Positions 50,098 through 58,429 of a stretch of DNA of 64,000 bases are shown piece by piece. This DNA is from an uncultured Acetatifactor sp. (GTDB lineage Bacteria > Bacillota > Clostridia > Lachnospirales > Lachnospiraceae), in contig CAJUIA010000007.1 of NCBI GenBank assembly GCA_910586485.1, forward strand, positions 1 through 64,000. The letters run 5' to 3'. The translations under genes were made by a program, and so were the position numbers. Every line of letters begins with the position of its first letter. Positions within the stretch are counted from its first letter, which is position 1. The notes under the pieces were generated by a model. That model was not told where the DNA came from and ran no database searches. It saw only the letters and a program-made list of their open reading frames with translations.

Positions 50098-50758
50098 AAT
50101 GTTAAAGGACATAGACGCGGTGATATTTGACCTGGACGGCTCGCTGGTGGATTCCATGTGGCTGTGGCGGGCCATTGATATTGAATATCTGGGAAGATTC
50201 GGTATTACCCTGCCGGAGGACCTGCAATCTAAGATTGAGGGCATGAGCTTCAGCGAGACAGCAGTTTTCTTTAAGGAAAACTTTCCCATCACGGACACAC
50301 TGGATGAAATAAAGGACAACTGGAACCGAATGGCCTGGGACAAATATGCCAACGAGGTCCCTTTAAAGCCGGGAATTCCTTTGTTTTTAGACCATTGTCA
50401 AAGTAATGGCATCCTCTTGGGAATAGCCACCAGCAATTCCAGGGAGCTGGTGACAAACGTGGTAAGCGTTCACGGCCTGTTAAATCATTTTAACTGCATT
50501 ATGACCGGCTGCGATGTACCCAGGGGAAAGCCGGCGCCCGATATTTATCTGGCAGCGGCTGCAGCCTTAAAAGCGGAGCCTTCAAGATGCCTTGTCTTTG
50601 AGGATATTGTCCCCGGCATCCTGGCCGGGAAAGCAGCGGGTATGAGGGTCTGCGCGGTGGAGGACGCTTATTCCGCCCACGACAGGGACAGGAAAAGTAA
50701 GCTTGCGGATTATTACATCCGGGATTATTATGACATAGTAGCCGCAAAGGAAAAGTAA
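50087..50758 (+). CDS. HAD superfamily hydrolase, beta-phosphoglucomutase-like
   Basis: A 223-residue HAD protein with motif I VIFDLDGSLVDSMWLW near residue 12, motif II ATSNS near 113, motif III Lys in RGKPAPDIYL and motif IV FEDIVPGILAGKAAGM near 165. The helical cap between motifs I and II places it with small-molecule phosphatases and beta-phosphoglucomutases. The substrate is unknown. It overlaps the rsuA-like gene by eleven bases, so the two are co-translated. Confidence 0.88.
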   Translation: MKHEMLKDIDAVIFDLDGSLVDSMWLWRAIDIEYLGRFGITLPEDLQSKIEGMSFSETAVFFKENFPITDTLDEIKDNWNRMAWDKYANEVPLKPGIPLFLDHCQSNGILLGIATSNSRELVTNVVSVHGLLNHFNCIMTGCDVPRGKPAPDIYLAAAAALKAEPSRCLVFEDIVPGILAGKAAGMRVCAVEDAYSAHDRDRKSKLADYYIRDYYDIVAAKEK

Positions 50759-50779
50759 GCGGCGGCGGGAGGTGTAATA

Positions 50780-51547
50780 TTGAACATCATTATCATCACA
50801 GGAGCCTCATCGGGAATCGGCCTGGAATTTTTACGGAAAGTGGATTCTTATTTTTCTAATATTGACGAGTTCTGGCTGGCCGCCAGAGGAAGGGACAGGC
50901 TTCAGGAAGCAGCAAAAGGCCTGCGTCACAGGGTAAGACTTTTTCCCATGGATTTAACGGACAGCATACAGCTGAACATTCTGGAAAATGCAGTCAGGTC
51001 TAAAGGGGGCGTTGTAAGAATGCTGATTAACTGTGCCGGGGAGGGACTGACGGGAGATTTCATCAATCAGGACCGGGAAACGGTGCTTCGAATGATTCGC
51101 TTAAATTGTCTGGCGCTGACGGAGCTTACCCACCGTATGCTTCCCTTTATGCGAAGGGGGAGCCGCTTGATCCAAATGGCTTCTGGCGCGGCTTTTATTC
51201 CACAGCCCGGCTTTGCCGTGTATGCCGCCAGTAAATCCTATGTCTTAAGCTTTTCCAGAGCCCTTGCGGAGGAGCTGCGGCCCCTTGGTATTGGGGTGAC
51301 GATCGTCTGTCCGGGGCCTGTGGATACGCCCTTTTTGGAAAAAGCAGGGCAGGGCAGCGGAACCCTTGCCATCAAAAAGCTGGTGACGGTAAACCCTGAA
51401 AGGGTAGTAAATAAGGCCCTTCGGGATTCTTATTGGGGGCGGGAGCTGTCCGTCTGCGGCCTTCCCGTCAAGGGTCTGCAGCTGCTTTCCAAAGCAGTGC
51501 CCCACAGGGTTATTTTAAACGTTATGAATCATATGAAGAGAGGATAG
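50780..51547 (+). CDS. Short-chain dehydrogenase/reductase
   Basis: A 255-residue SDR with the cofactor motif TGASSGIG near residue 7, NCAGEG near 84, the catalytic Ser at 132 region (MASGAAF) and the YAASK motif near 153, followed by CPGPVDTPF. The N-terminal acidic/basic pattern (AARGRDR) fits NADPH. The substrate is not predictable. The start codon is TTG at 50780, with GGAGG eight bases upstream and no better ATG. The next gene begins four bases after the stop. Confidence 0.88.
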   Translation: MNIIIITGASSGIGLEFLRKVDSYFSNIDEFWLAARGRDRLQEAAKGLRHRVRLFPMDLTDSIQLNILENAVRSKGGVVRMLINCAGEGLTGDFINQDRETVLRMIRLNCLALTELTHRMLPFMRRGSRLIQMASGAAFIPQPGFAVYAASKSYVLSFSRALAEELRPLGIGVTIVCPGPVDTPFLEKAGQGSGTLAIKKLVTVNPERVVNKALRDSYWGRELSVCGLPVKGLQLLSKAVPHRVILNVMNHMKRG

Positions 51548-51551
51548 CAGT

Positions 51552-52136
51552 ATGCAGATCAAACGCCTGTTTACCACTTATGGTGCAAAAGGAACGGAAA
51601 ACTACCTAAACACCCAGAAAAAATATGAAATTGCCCGTACCCTGCTTTATTTTGGCATATCTGCCGCGCTTTTGATCGCCGGGATTCTTCAGACAAAAAG
51701 CCGGCTCAATCTTTTAACCATAGTGGCGGTCTTAGGCTGTCTGCCTGCAAGCAAAAGCGCTGTGAGCGCCATCATGTTTTTGCGCTTTAAAAGCTGCTCG
51801 CCGGAATGCGCGGAAAAAATCAAGGAACAAGCTTCGGGCCTGGCTGTGCTGTTTGACTGCGTTTTCACCTCCTATAAAAAGAATTTCAGGGTCAGCCACC
51901 TGGCCGTGCGGGGCAATACCATCTGCGGCTTTTCGGAGGATGCCGACTTTCCGGAAAATGATTTTTATAAGCACATCGGCGATCTGTTAAAGCTGGACGG
52001 CCACAAAGAGGCAACGGTGAAAATCTTTGTCAGCCTGCCAAAATATCTGGAGCGCCTGGAGCAGATGAAATCGCTGGAAGAAGAGGAAACCAAAACTTCC
52101 TCAGTGATTGAAACCTTAAAAAGTGTAATGCTGTAA
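51552..52136 (+). CDS. Membrane protein of unknown function
   Basis: A 194-residue protein I do not recognise. After a basic N-terminal helix, two membrane segments lie at about residues 29-47 and 52-78. The remaining 115 residues are cytoplasmic, with two Cys residues near the membrane (KSCSPEC) and a final charged helix. It starts four bases after the SDR stop, so it is co-translated with it. Relatives are expected in Lachnospiraceae beside SDR and RluA-like genes, but that is not verified. Confidence 0.75.
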   Translation: MQIKRLFTTYGAKGTENYLNTQKKYEIARTLLYFGISAALLIAGILQTKSRLNLLTIVAVLGCLPASKSAVSAIMFLRFKSCSPECAEKIKEQASGLAVLFDCVFTSYKKNFRVSHLAVRGNTICGFSEDADFPENDFYKHIGDLLKLDGHKEATVKIFVSLPKYLERLEQMKSLEEEETKTSSVIETLKSVML

Positions 52137-52181
52137 AACACAGCAAAGGATCATAAAACATCGGACAGGAAGGCGGCGGTC

Positions 52182-53312
52182 ATGCAGTCTGTAACCATCG
52201 AAAGGAATCAGGCCGGGCAACGGCTGGATAAGTTTCTGCGTAAGCTTATGCCTGCGGCAGGAACAGGCTTTTTATATAAGATGCTTCGCAAGAAGAACAT
52301 TACCCTCAACGGGAAACGGGCGGAGGGCGGGGAAATCCTTACTGTGGGAGACAATCTTTCCTTCTTCTTTTCTCTGGAAACCTTTGCCAAAATGACGGGG
52401 CGTGGTACAGGGGAAGCACAGCCTTCGCAGGAGCCTGGCAGGGATCGGGAAGCCAGCCGAGCCCCGGCTGCGGAATACATCCGCGCTTATCACACATTGT
52501 CAGGCTCCGGGATTTCGGTTCTTTATGAGGATGATGATCTATTGATTGCCGACAAGCCGGCAGGTATTCTTACCCAGAAGGCTTCCGCTTCCGACATCAG
52601 CCTGAATGAATGGCTGATTGGTTATCTATTGGAAAAGGGCAGTATTTCCCCGGAAGAGCTGTACACCTTTAAGCCCTCTGTCTGCAACCGGCTGGACCGC
52701 AATACCAGCGGCATTGTACTTTGCGGAAAATCTCTGGCAGGCTCCCAGTACCTTAGCTGCTGTATCAGGGAAAAACGCCTTCGGAAAATTTACCGGACTG
52801 TCTGTGTGGGAGAAATCAGTAAGGAGCTTACGCTTCGCGGATACCTGAAAAAGGACCCCCTAAAAAACAAGGTGCAGATTAATCTAAAAACACCGTCCGC
52901 AGAAAATGCCTTAAACGCAGAAGCATCGCAGAATTACATTGAAACCATCTGCCGCCCGCTGGCTGTGTCAGGCGGTTACACTTTACTGGAAGTAAACCTG
53001 ATCACCGGCAAGACTCACCAGATCCGCGCCCACCTGGCAGGCATCGGACATCCGCTGATCGGAGATGCCAAATACGGAGACCCTAAAGTCAACCGCTATT
53101 TCAGGGAAAGGTTTAACCTGCAATATCAGTTACTTCACGCATACAGGGCAGAGCTTCCTGATATGGAAAATGCTGATATGGAGGACGCTGATGCAGCAGC
53201 CGTGGATGCAGAAAGCGCGAAAACATGGAAAACGTTTCTGGCCCCTTACCCTCGGATATTTCTGGAGATTACGAAGAAGCTGGGACTTGGCGCAGGTGAT
53301 GATTATGATTGA
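52182..53312 (+). CDS. RluA-family pseudouridine synthase
   Basis: A 376-residue enzyme. An N-terminal S4-like domain (AGQRLDKFLRKLMP) is followed by a Ser/Glu/Arg-rich insertion (about residues 75-105) and the synthase domain with DDDLLIADKPAGILTQ near 120 and the catalytic Asp in NRLDRNTSGIVL near 170. The C-terminal HQIRAHLAGIGHPLIGDAKYGD is typical. It is of the RluC/RluD class, acting on 23S rRNA. A Met/Glu/Asp/Ala-rich repeat stretch follows near residue 325. The exact uridine target is unknown. Confidence 0.9.
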   Translation: MQSVTIERNQAGQRLDKFLRKLMPAAGTGFLYKMLRKKNITLNGKRAEGGEILTVGDNLSFFFSLETFAKMTGRGTGEAQPSQEPGRDREASRAPAAEYIRAYHTLSGSGISVLYEDDDLLIADKPAGILTQKASASDISLNEWLIGYLLEKGSISPEELYTFKPSVCNRLDRNTSGIVLCGKSLAGSQYLSCCIREKRLRKIYRTVCVGEISKELTLRGYLKKDPLKNKVQINLKTPSAENALNAEASQNYIETICRPLAVSGGYTLLEVNLITGKTHQIRAHLAGIGHPLIGDAKYGDPKVNRYFRERFNLQYQLLHAYRAELPDMENADMEDADAAAVDAESAKTWKTFLAPYPRIFLEITKKLGLGAGDDYD

Positions 53313-53336
53313 AATTGCGGTTGGAAGGAGCGGTAC

Positions 53337-53510
53337 ATGAAAACGTATCAAGTAACTCTGAATGGTAAGCAGTATGGTATGTTAGAAAAAATGCTGTGCT
53401 CAAGTAGAGCTGGGCAGTTGGCAAGGAATCAGCACATAAACGGATATGAGCTTTTTTCTGATATGTTGCATGATATAATCAACCTTATAAAGCTATATTT
53501 AATGGAGTAG
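53337..53510 (+). CDS. Small protein of 57 residues upstream of GNAT gene
   Basis: A 57-residue frame begins at an ATG six bases after AAGGAG and ends three bases before the next start. It reads MKTYQVTLNGKQYGMLEKML and continues through a GYELFSDMLHDIINLIKLYLME end. It has no recognisable domain, no membrane helix, and AT-rich codon use unlike the neighbouring genes. Tight spacing with the GNAT gene suggests one unit. A type II antitoxin or accessory protein is possible but the sequence lacks a ribbon-helix-helix pattern I can identify. Confidence 0.55.
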   Translation: MKTYQVTLNGKQYGMLEKMLCSSRAGQLARNQHINGYELFSDMLHDIINLIKLYLME

Positions 53511-53513
53511 AGT

Positions 53514-53939
53514 ATGTTACAGTATTTTGATGAATTTTATATGACAGACGATCAGGCACTCATTAGAAATAAATATCATGAAATATATGAATTGCTAAAA
53601 AAAGCATATTGGGCAACGGAGCGAAGTGAATTAATTACTAAGAGAGCAATTGACAATTCGTTGAACTTTGCAGTATTTGAAACAATTTCAGAGCGATTGA
53701 TTGGATTTGCCAGAGTTGTAACTGATTATTCTACGGTTTATTATTTGAGTGATGTTTATATTGATGAGGAATTTCGAGGAAGAGGTTTGGGTAAAAAAAT
53801 AGTAGCATGGATTGTTTTGCATGAAGACAGATTAGCGGGAGTAAGTGGTTTGTTAAAAACAAAAGATGCAATGAACTTATATGAAAAATATGGCTTTGAA
53901 GAATGTAAGGCAGTATGTATGGTTCGTACAACTGATTAA
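53514..53939 (+). CDS. GNAT family N-acetyltransferase
   Basis: A 141-residue GNAT protein. Motif A is clear in YLSDVYIDEEFRGRGLGKKIVAWIV at about residues 77-100, with the acetyl-CoA pyrophosphate loop RGRGLG. The C-terminal LYEKYGFEE strand is typical. The gene is AT-rich compared with its surroundings, suggesting later arrival. It follows the 57-residue protein by three bases, with GGAG upstream. The substrate is unknown; its end is followed by a decayed second GNAT fragment. Confidence 0.88.
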   Translation: MLQYFDEFYMTDDQALIRNKYHEIYELLKKAYWATERSELITKRAIDNSLNFAVFETISERLIGFARVVTDYSTVYYLSDVYIDEEFRGRGLGKKIVAWIVLHEDRLAGVSGLLKTKDAMNLYEKYGFEECKAVCMVRTTD

Positions 53940-54056
53940 TAAAATCCCTTCATAGAACTCGTAAGTTGTTGCAGATTATGTGATTTACATAGAAATACTC
54001 TCTATAAAGGTTAATTTATGCACTGGGAACACTTTCACGAAAAGGGAGAAAGAATT

Positions 54057-54213
54057 ATGTTTCTTCAACTGTTTACTCACTGGCGCAGGAATGGACTTAT
54101 TATGATACTGCTTTTCTCTTTGCCATTTATGCGAAAAGCTTTATACGTCAGTGGGATTTCGTGAAACCGGAGAGATCGTGGGAAATGAAGTTGGCATGAA
54201 GTTAAACGTATAA
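54057..54213 (+). pseudogene. GNAT acetyltransferase C-terminal remnant
   Basis: At 54154-54213 one frame reads GFRETGEIVGNEVGMKLNV followed by a stop, which is the usual C-terminal end of a GNAT acetyltransferase. Just upstream, another frame (from an ATG at 54057 with a GGGAG ribosome binding site) gives KALY near its end and stops at 54162, so the expected KALYxxxGF join is broken by a frameshift. Only the last 40 or so residues are recognisable. No separate functional gene is evident between 53940 and 54239. Confidence 0.6.
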
Positions 54214-54239
54214 AAGCCGAAAGCAGGAGACAGATACCA

Positions 54240-54785
54240 ATGGCCACATGGAAGACAAGGGGCTTAAGAGGGTCCACTTTGGAGGACATGATTAACCGTA
54301 CAAATGAAAAATATGCCGAAGCGGGACTGGCACTGATCCAAAAGGTCCCCACTCCCATCACCCCTATTAAAATGGATAAGGAGCATCGGCAGATCACGCT
54401 GGCTTATTTCGAGCAGAAGAGTACCGTGGACTATATCGGGGCCGTGCAGGGAATTCCCGTCTGCTTTGACGCTAAGGAATGCGCCGCGGATACCTTCGCT
54501 CTGCAAAATATTCATCCTCATCAGGTGGAGTTTATGCAGCGTTTTGAAAAGCAGGGAGGAGTGGCCTTTTTCCTGATTTACTATACCCATAAGGACATTT
54601 TATTTTACCTTGCTCTGGATATGTTGCTTTTCTTCTGGAATCGGGCCCAGGAGGGCGGCAGAAAAAGCTTCCGCTATGAAGAGCTGAATCCGGAATACAT
54701 TCTGCCGAAAAAACATGGAATTCTGGTCCCTTATCTGGACATTCTGCAGAAGGATCTGGAGGACAGAAGCATGGCGGAGTCGTAG
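54240..54785 (+). CDS. recU: Holliday junction resolvase RecU
   Basis: A 181-residue RecU. The N-terminal TRGLRGSTLEDMINRTNEKY motif is conserved, as are the catalytic core STVDYIGAV...CFDAKEC near residue 62 and HPHQVEFMQRFEKQGGVAFFLI near 92. It resolves Holliday junctions in Firmicutes, working with RuvAB encoded at 24.8 kb. GGAG lies ten bases upstream of the ATG. It stands alone between the GNAT remnant and the histidine operon promoter. Confidence 0.95.
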   Translation: MATWKTRGLRGSTLEDMINRTNEKYAEAGLALIQKVPTPITPIKMDKEHRQITLAYFEQKSTVDYIGAVQGIPVCFDAKECAADTFALQNIHPHQVEFMQRFEKQGGVAFFLIYYTHKDILFYLALDMLLFFWNRAQEGGRKSFRYEELNPEYILPKKHGILVPYLDILQKDLEDRSMAES

Positions 54786-54794
54786 GCAGCTGCC

Positions 54795-54835
54795 GCCCGG
54801 CGGAATACGCTACAGACAGAAGCCCGGCGGAATAC
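54795..54835. repeat. Direct repeat upstream of the his promoter
   Basis: GCCCGGCGGAATAC occurs perfectly at 54795-54808 and 54822-54835, 27 bases apart, ending just before the -35 box of the histidine operon. The spacing is two to three helical turns, as for an activator or repressor binding pair. The protein that binds is unknown. Confidence 0.6.
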
Positions 54836-54838
54836 AGC

Positions 54839-54867
54839 TTGACAACACAAGATATTTCAGATATACT
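54839..54867 (+). promoter_or_regulatory. Promoter of the histidine operon
   Basis: A consensus TTGACA (54839-54844) and TATACT (54862-54867) have a 17-base spacer. No T-box or His-rich leader peptide is visible in the 71 bases to hisZ. Confidence 0.85.
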
Positions 54868-54938
54868 ACACATAATTTATTTCTCTGCCATGGTATCATG
54901 GTAGCACATTAAATCATTAAAGCGCCAGGAGAGGAAAT

Positions 54939-56051
54939 ATGGGAAAACAACTGCTGCATACCCCGGAAGGGGTAAGGGATATTTATGGTGAAGAGTATAC
55001 AATCAAGCTGGAGGTGGAAACACGTCTTCATGAGAAAATCCGTCTTTTTGGGTATGAAGAGATTCAAACTCCTACCTTTGAGTTCTTTGATGTATTTTCA
55101 AAGGAAATCGGCACCACCCCCAGCAGAGAATTATATAAATTCTTTGACAAGGATAACAATACGCTGGTGCTTCGACCGGATTTCACGCCTTCCATTGCCA
55201 GATGTGCTGCAAAATATTTCGGAGAGAAAAACGTTCCCCTCCGTTTCAGCTATTTAGGCAGTACCTTCACCAATACCTCTGATCTGCAGGGAAAATTAAA
55301 GGAATCTACGCAGATGGGAGCGGAGTTGATCGGGGACGATTCCGTGGAAGCAGACGGTGAAATCATCAGTCTTGTCATTTTTTCTCTTCTGCACGGAGGA
55401 CTTAAGCGTTTTCAGGTTACCATCGGCGAGGTGGAATATTTCAAAGGTCTGTGCGAGGAAGCAGGGCTTGACGAAGAAACGGAATTGGACCTGCGGGCCT
55501 GTATTTCCGGCAAGAATTATTTTGCGGCGCAGGAGCTGCTTCAGGAGAGAGCCGTGGCGGAGCCTTATCACAGCCGTCTGCTGAAGGTGGCGGATATGTT
55601 CGGCGATATGTGTTCCCTGCCGGAGGCAAAGGCGATGGTAAATAATCCTCGTTCCCTGAAGGCGGTGGAACGGCTTGAAAGACTTTATGAAGTATTAAAG
55701 GCTTATGGCGTGGCGGAATATATTTCCTTTGATCTGGGGATGTTGAGCAAATACAAATATTACACAGGTGTCATTTTTAAGGTCTATACCTATGGCGTAG
55801 GCGATGCTGTTGTCAAGGGCGGACGATATGACGGGCTGCTTCGTCAGTTTGGAAAGGAAGCTCCCGCCGTGGGCTTCTGCATGGTAATTGACAGCATTCT
55901 GGAGGCCCTGTCCCGGCAAAGGGTTAAGCTGCCTCAGCAGGAGTCCGTTCAGATTATTTCTTATAATTCTGACAATTTCCCTGAGAAGCTTGCAGAAGCA
56001 CAGCGGCTGCGGGCGGAGGGACATGCGGCGGTATTAAGTGCGCAAAGTTAA
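54939..56051 (+). CDS. hisZ: ATP phosphoribosyltransferase regulatory subunit
   Basis: A 370-residue HisRS-like protein without a tRNA anticodon-binding domain. Class II synthetase motifs are visible as TPEGVRDIYGEEY at the start, FEFFDVFSKEIG near residue 48, LRPDFTPSIARCAA near 78, and FDLGMLSKYKYYTGVIFKVYTYGVGDAVVKGGRYDGLLRQFG in parts near 265-305. It completes the short-form HisG enzyme. AGGAGAGGAAAT lies upstream of the ATG. It is the first gene of the operon, and its end overlaps the upstream extension of the hisG frame. Confidence 0.93.
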   Translation: MGKQLLHTPEGVRDIYGEEYTIKLEVETRLHEKIRLFGYEEIQTPTFEFFDVFSKEIGTTPSRELYKFFDKDNNTLVLRPDFTPSIARCAAKYFGEKNVPLRFSYLGSTFTNTSDLQGKLKESTQMGAELIGDDSVEADGEIISLVIFSLLHGGLKRFQVTIGEVEYFKGLCEEAGLDEETELDLRACISGKNYFAAQELLQERAVAEPYHSRLLKVADMFGDMCSLPEAKAMVNNPRSLKAVERLERLYEVLKAYGVAEYISFDLGMLSKYKYYTGVIFKVYTYGVGDAVVKGGRYDGLLRQFGKEAPAVGFCMVIDSILEALSRQRVKLPQQESVQIISYNSDNFPEKLAEAQRLRAEGHAAVLSAQS

Positions 56052-56088
56052 TTACCATACATTCTCAGGTGGAAGGATAGGAAAAGGA

Positions 56089-56760
56089 ATGGACATCAGT
56101 AATAGAAACGAGGAAAGGTATCTGACTTTTGCTCTGGGCAAAGGGCGTCTTGCCAATAAGGCTCTGGAGCTGTTTGAAAAGATTGGCATCACCTGCGAAG
56201 AGATGAAGGATAAATCCTCCAGAAAGCTGATCTTTGTCAACGAAAGCTTAAAGATACGTTTCTTCCTGGCCAAAGGGCCCGACGTACCCACCTATGTGGA
56301 GTACGGTGCGGCGGACATCGGCATTGTGGGAAGGGACACCATACTGGAGGAAAACCGTAATGTATACGAGGTGCTTGACTTAGGCTTCGGGAAATGCAGA
56401 ATGTGCGTCTGCGGCGCGCCTTCTGCCAGGGAACTGCTGCAGCACCATGAGCGGATCCGGGTAGCCAGCAAGTACCCGAACATTGCCAGAGAATATTTTT
56501 ACAACAAAAAGCATCAGACCGTGGACATTATTAAATTAAACGGCTCCGTGGAATTAGGGCCGCTGGTGGAGTTGTCTGATGTCATTGTGGACATTGTGGA
56601 GACGGGCTCAACCTTAAGGGAAAACGGACTGGAGGTGCTGGAAGAGGTCTGCCCCCTTTCTGCCAGAATGATCGTCAACCCAGTGAGTATGCAGATGGAA
56701 ACGGAGCGGATTAAAAGTCTGGTAAACAGACTGCGGGCAGAAATTGTAAATGCAGTGTAA
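56089..56760 (+). CDS. hisG: ATP phosphoribosyltransferase, short form
   Basis: A 223-residue short-form HisG that lacks the C-terminal ACT-like regulatory domain and needs HisZ. Conserved segments include FALGKGRLANKALELFEKIGI near residue 12, YGAADIGIVGRDTILE near 68, and the PRPP-binding DVIVDIVETGSTLRENGLE near 162. It carries out the first step of histidine synthesis. The start at 56089 has AAAAGGA just upstream; the frame is open 51 bases further into hisZ. Confidence 0.95.
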   Translation: MDISNRNEERYLTFALGKGRLANKALELFEKIGITCEEMKDKSSRKLIFVNESLKIRFFLAKGPDVPTYVEYGAADIGIVGRDTILEENRNVYEVLDLGFGKCRMCVCGAPSARELLQHHERIRVASKYPNIAREYFYNKKHQTVDIIKLNGSVELGPLVELSDVIVDIVETGSTLRENGLEVLEEVCPLSARMIVNPVSMQMETERIKSLVNRLRAEIVNAV

Positions 56761-56796
56761 GGCAGCTTACTAACATAAGGAAAGGTATGATTTGAT

Positions 56797-58086
56797 ATGA
56801 AGACAGTTGAATTGACCAAAGAAACAAAGCAGGGAATTCTGGACAATCTTTTAAAGAGAAGCCCCAATAATTATTCCGGGTATGAGGATACCGTTAATGA
56901 GATCATTGCCAATGTGAAGGCCAAAGGGGATCAGGCTCTTTTTGACTATACCCTGAAATTTGACAAATTTACCTTAAATGCGGATAATATCAAAGTGACC
57001 AGGGCTGAAATCGACGAGGCTTATACAAAGCTGGAGCCCGGACTGGCAGAAGTAATCCGCAAAGCTGCGGAAAATATCCGGGCCTTTCATGCAAAACAGC
57101 TTCGCACCAGCTGGTTTGACGCCAAGGAGGACGGCACCATTTTAGGCATGAAAATCACTGCCATCGGCAGGGCCGGCGTGTATGTTCCCGGTGGCAAGGC
57201 TGCTTATCCCTCCAGCCTGTTGATGAACGTGATCCCTGCCAGGGTGGCAGGAGTCTCTGAAATTGTAATGGTTACGCCGCCGGGAGCGGACGGACAGATT
57301 AATCCCGGTACGCTGGTGGCGGCTGATATTGCCGGCGTGGATACCATTTACCGTGTAGGGGGCGCCCAGGCCATAGCTGCCCTGGCCTTTGGCACCGAAT
57401 CCATTCCTAAAGCAGACAAGATCACAGGCCCCGGTAATATCTTCGTGGCATTGGCCAAAAAGGCGGTATACGGCTATGTGGGGATTGATTCCATTGCCGG
57501 TCCCAGCGAGATTCTGGTGCTGGCGGATGAGACAGCCAATCCCAGGTACGTAGCGGCGGACCTGCTTTCTCAGGCGGAGCACGACGAGCTTGCCAGTGCC
57601 ATCCTGATTACTACCTCCAAAGAACTGGCGGAAAAGGTTTCCTCCCAGGTAGAGGAATTTACTGCCCGGCTGGAGCGAAAGGAAATCATCCGCAAATCTC
57701 TGGACAACTATGGTTATATCCTGATTGCGGAGACCATGGAGGACGGAATCGAGGCGGCAAACGAGATTGCCTCCGAGCATCTGGAAATCCTGACTGCGGA
57801 TCCCTTCCAGACCATGACGAAAATCCGCAACGCAGGAGCCATTTTCTTAGGTGAGTACGCCTCCGAGCCCTTAGGGGATTATTTTGCGGGGCCTAACCAT
57901 ATACTGCCCACCAACGGCACTGCCAAGTTTTTTTCTCCCTTAAATGTGGACGACTTTATGAAGAAGACCAGCATTATTTCTTATTCCAAGGAGGCTCTTG
58001 AGAAGGTACATAAGGATATTGAAGCCTTTGCAGAGAGCGAAGGACTGACGGCTCATGCCAACAGTATTAAGGTAAGGTTTCGGTGA
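56797..58086 (+). CDS. hisD: Histidinol dehydrogenase
   Basis: A 429-residue HisD. Typical segments are GRAGVYVPGGKAAYPSS near residue 122, RVGGAQAIAALAFGTESI near 188, AGPSEILVLADE near 237, the zinc-binding QAEHDE and EHLEI, and GPNHILPTNGTAKF near 370. It oxidises histidinol to histidine in two steps, the end of the pathway. A DUF2442 gene follows after 26 bases, its frame overlapping the hisD stop. Confidence 0.96.
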   Translation: MKTVELTKETKQGILDNLLKRSPNNYSGYEDTVNEIIANVKAKGDQALFDYTLKFDKFTLNADNIKVTRAEIDEAYTKLEPGLAEVIRKAAENIRAFHAKQLRTSWFDAKEDGTILGMKITAIGRAGVYVPGGKAAYPSSLLMNVIPARVAGVSEIVMVTPPGADGQINPGTLVAADIAGVDTIYRVGGAQAIAALAFGTESIPKADKITGPGNIFVALAKKAVYGYVGIDSIAGPSEILVLADETANPRYVAADLLSQAEHDELASAILITTSKELAEKVSSQVEEFTARLERKEIIRKSLDNYGYILIAETMEDGIEAANEIASEHLEILTADPFQTMTKIRNAGAIFLGEYASEPLGDYFAGPNHILPTNGTAKFFSPLNVDDFMKKTSIISYSKEALEKVHKDIEAFAESEGLTAHANSIKVRFR

Positions 58087-58112
58087 ACCACTGCAAATGG
58101 AGGTGTATCGTT

Positions 58113-58355
58113 ATGCTGAGGCCAACCGCGATTCAAGTGAATGTGATCTGTGCTTATCAGATATTGGTAGTATTTGATAATGGGGAAAGAAAAAGCTTTG
58201 ATGTTGAGCCATATATAAAAGGTGAATGGTATGGGCAACTGCGGTCTTATGAATATTTTAAACGTGTATCCACCGATGGATTTACGGTTGTTTGGCCTGA
58301 TGGACAGGATATATGTCCGGATGATTTATATCATTTGGGAAAACTTGTGTCATAA
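58113..58355 (+). CDS. DUF2442 protein inside the histidine operon
   Basis: An 80-residue protein. It has the DUF2442 pattern: VNVICAYQILVVFDNGERKSFDVEPYI and later DGFTVVWPDGQDICPDDLYHLGK, a small beta fold of unknown function. DUF2442 genes usually sit beside DUF4160 genes as possible toxin-antitoxin partners; no DUF4160 gene is visible here. The start at 58113 follows GGAGG; a GTG 30 bases upstream overlaps hisD. Its base composition is more AT-rich than hisD and hisB, hinting at insertion into the operon. Whether it affects histidine synthesis is unknown. Confidence 0.85.
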   Translation: MLRPTAIQVNVICAYQILVVFDNGERKSFDVEPYIKGEWYGQLRSYEYFKRVSTDGFTVVWPDGQDICPDDLYHLGKLVS

Positions 58356-58429
58356 AGCCAAATTCAGGGAAGGCGACTCTCTGTTTGGCAGATAGGTAAT
58401 AAAAAGATGTTCTTGGAATGGAGATTAAT

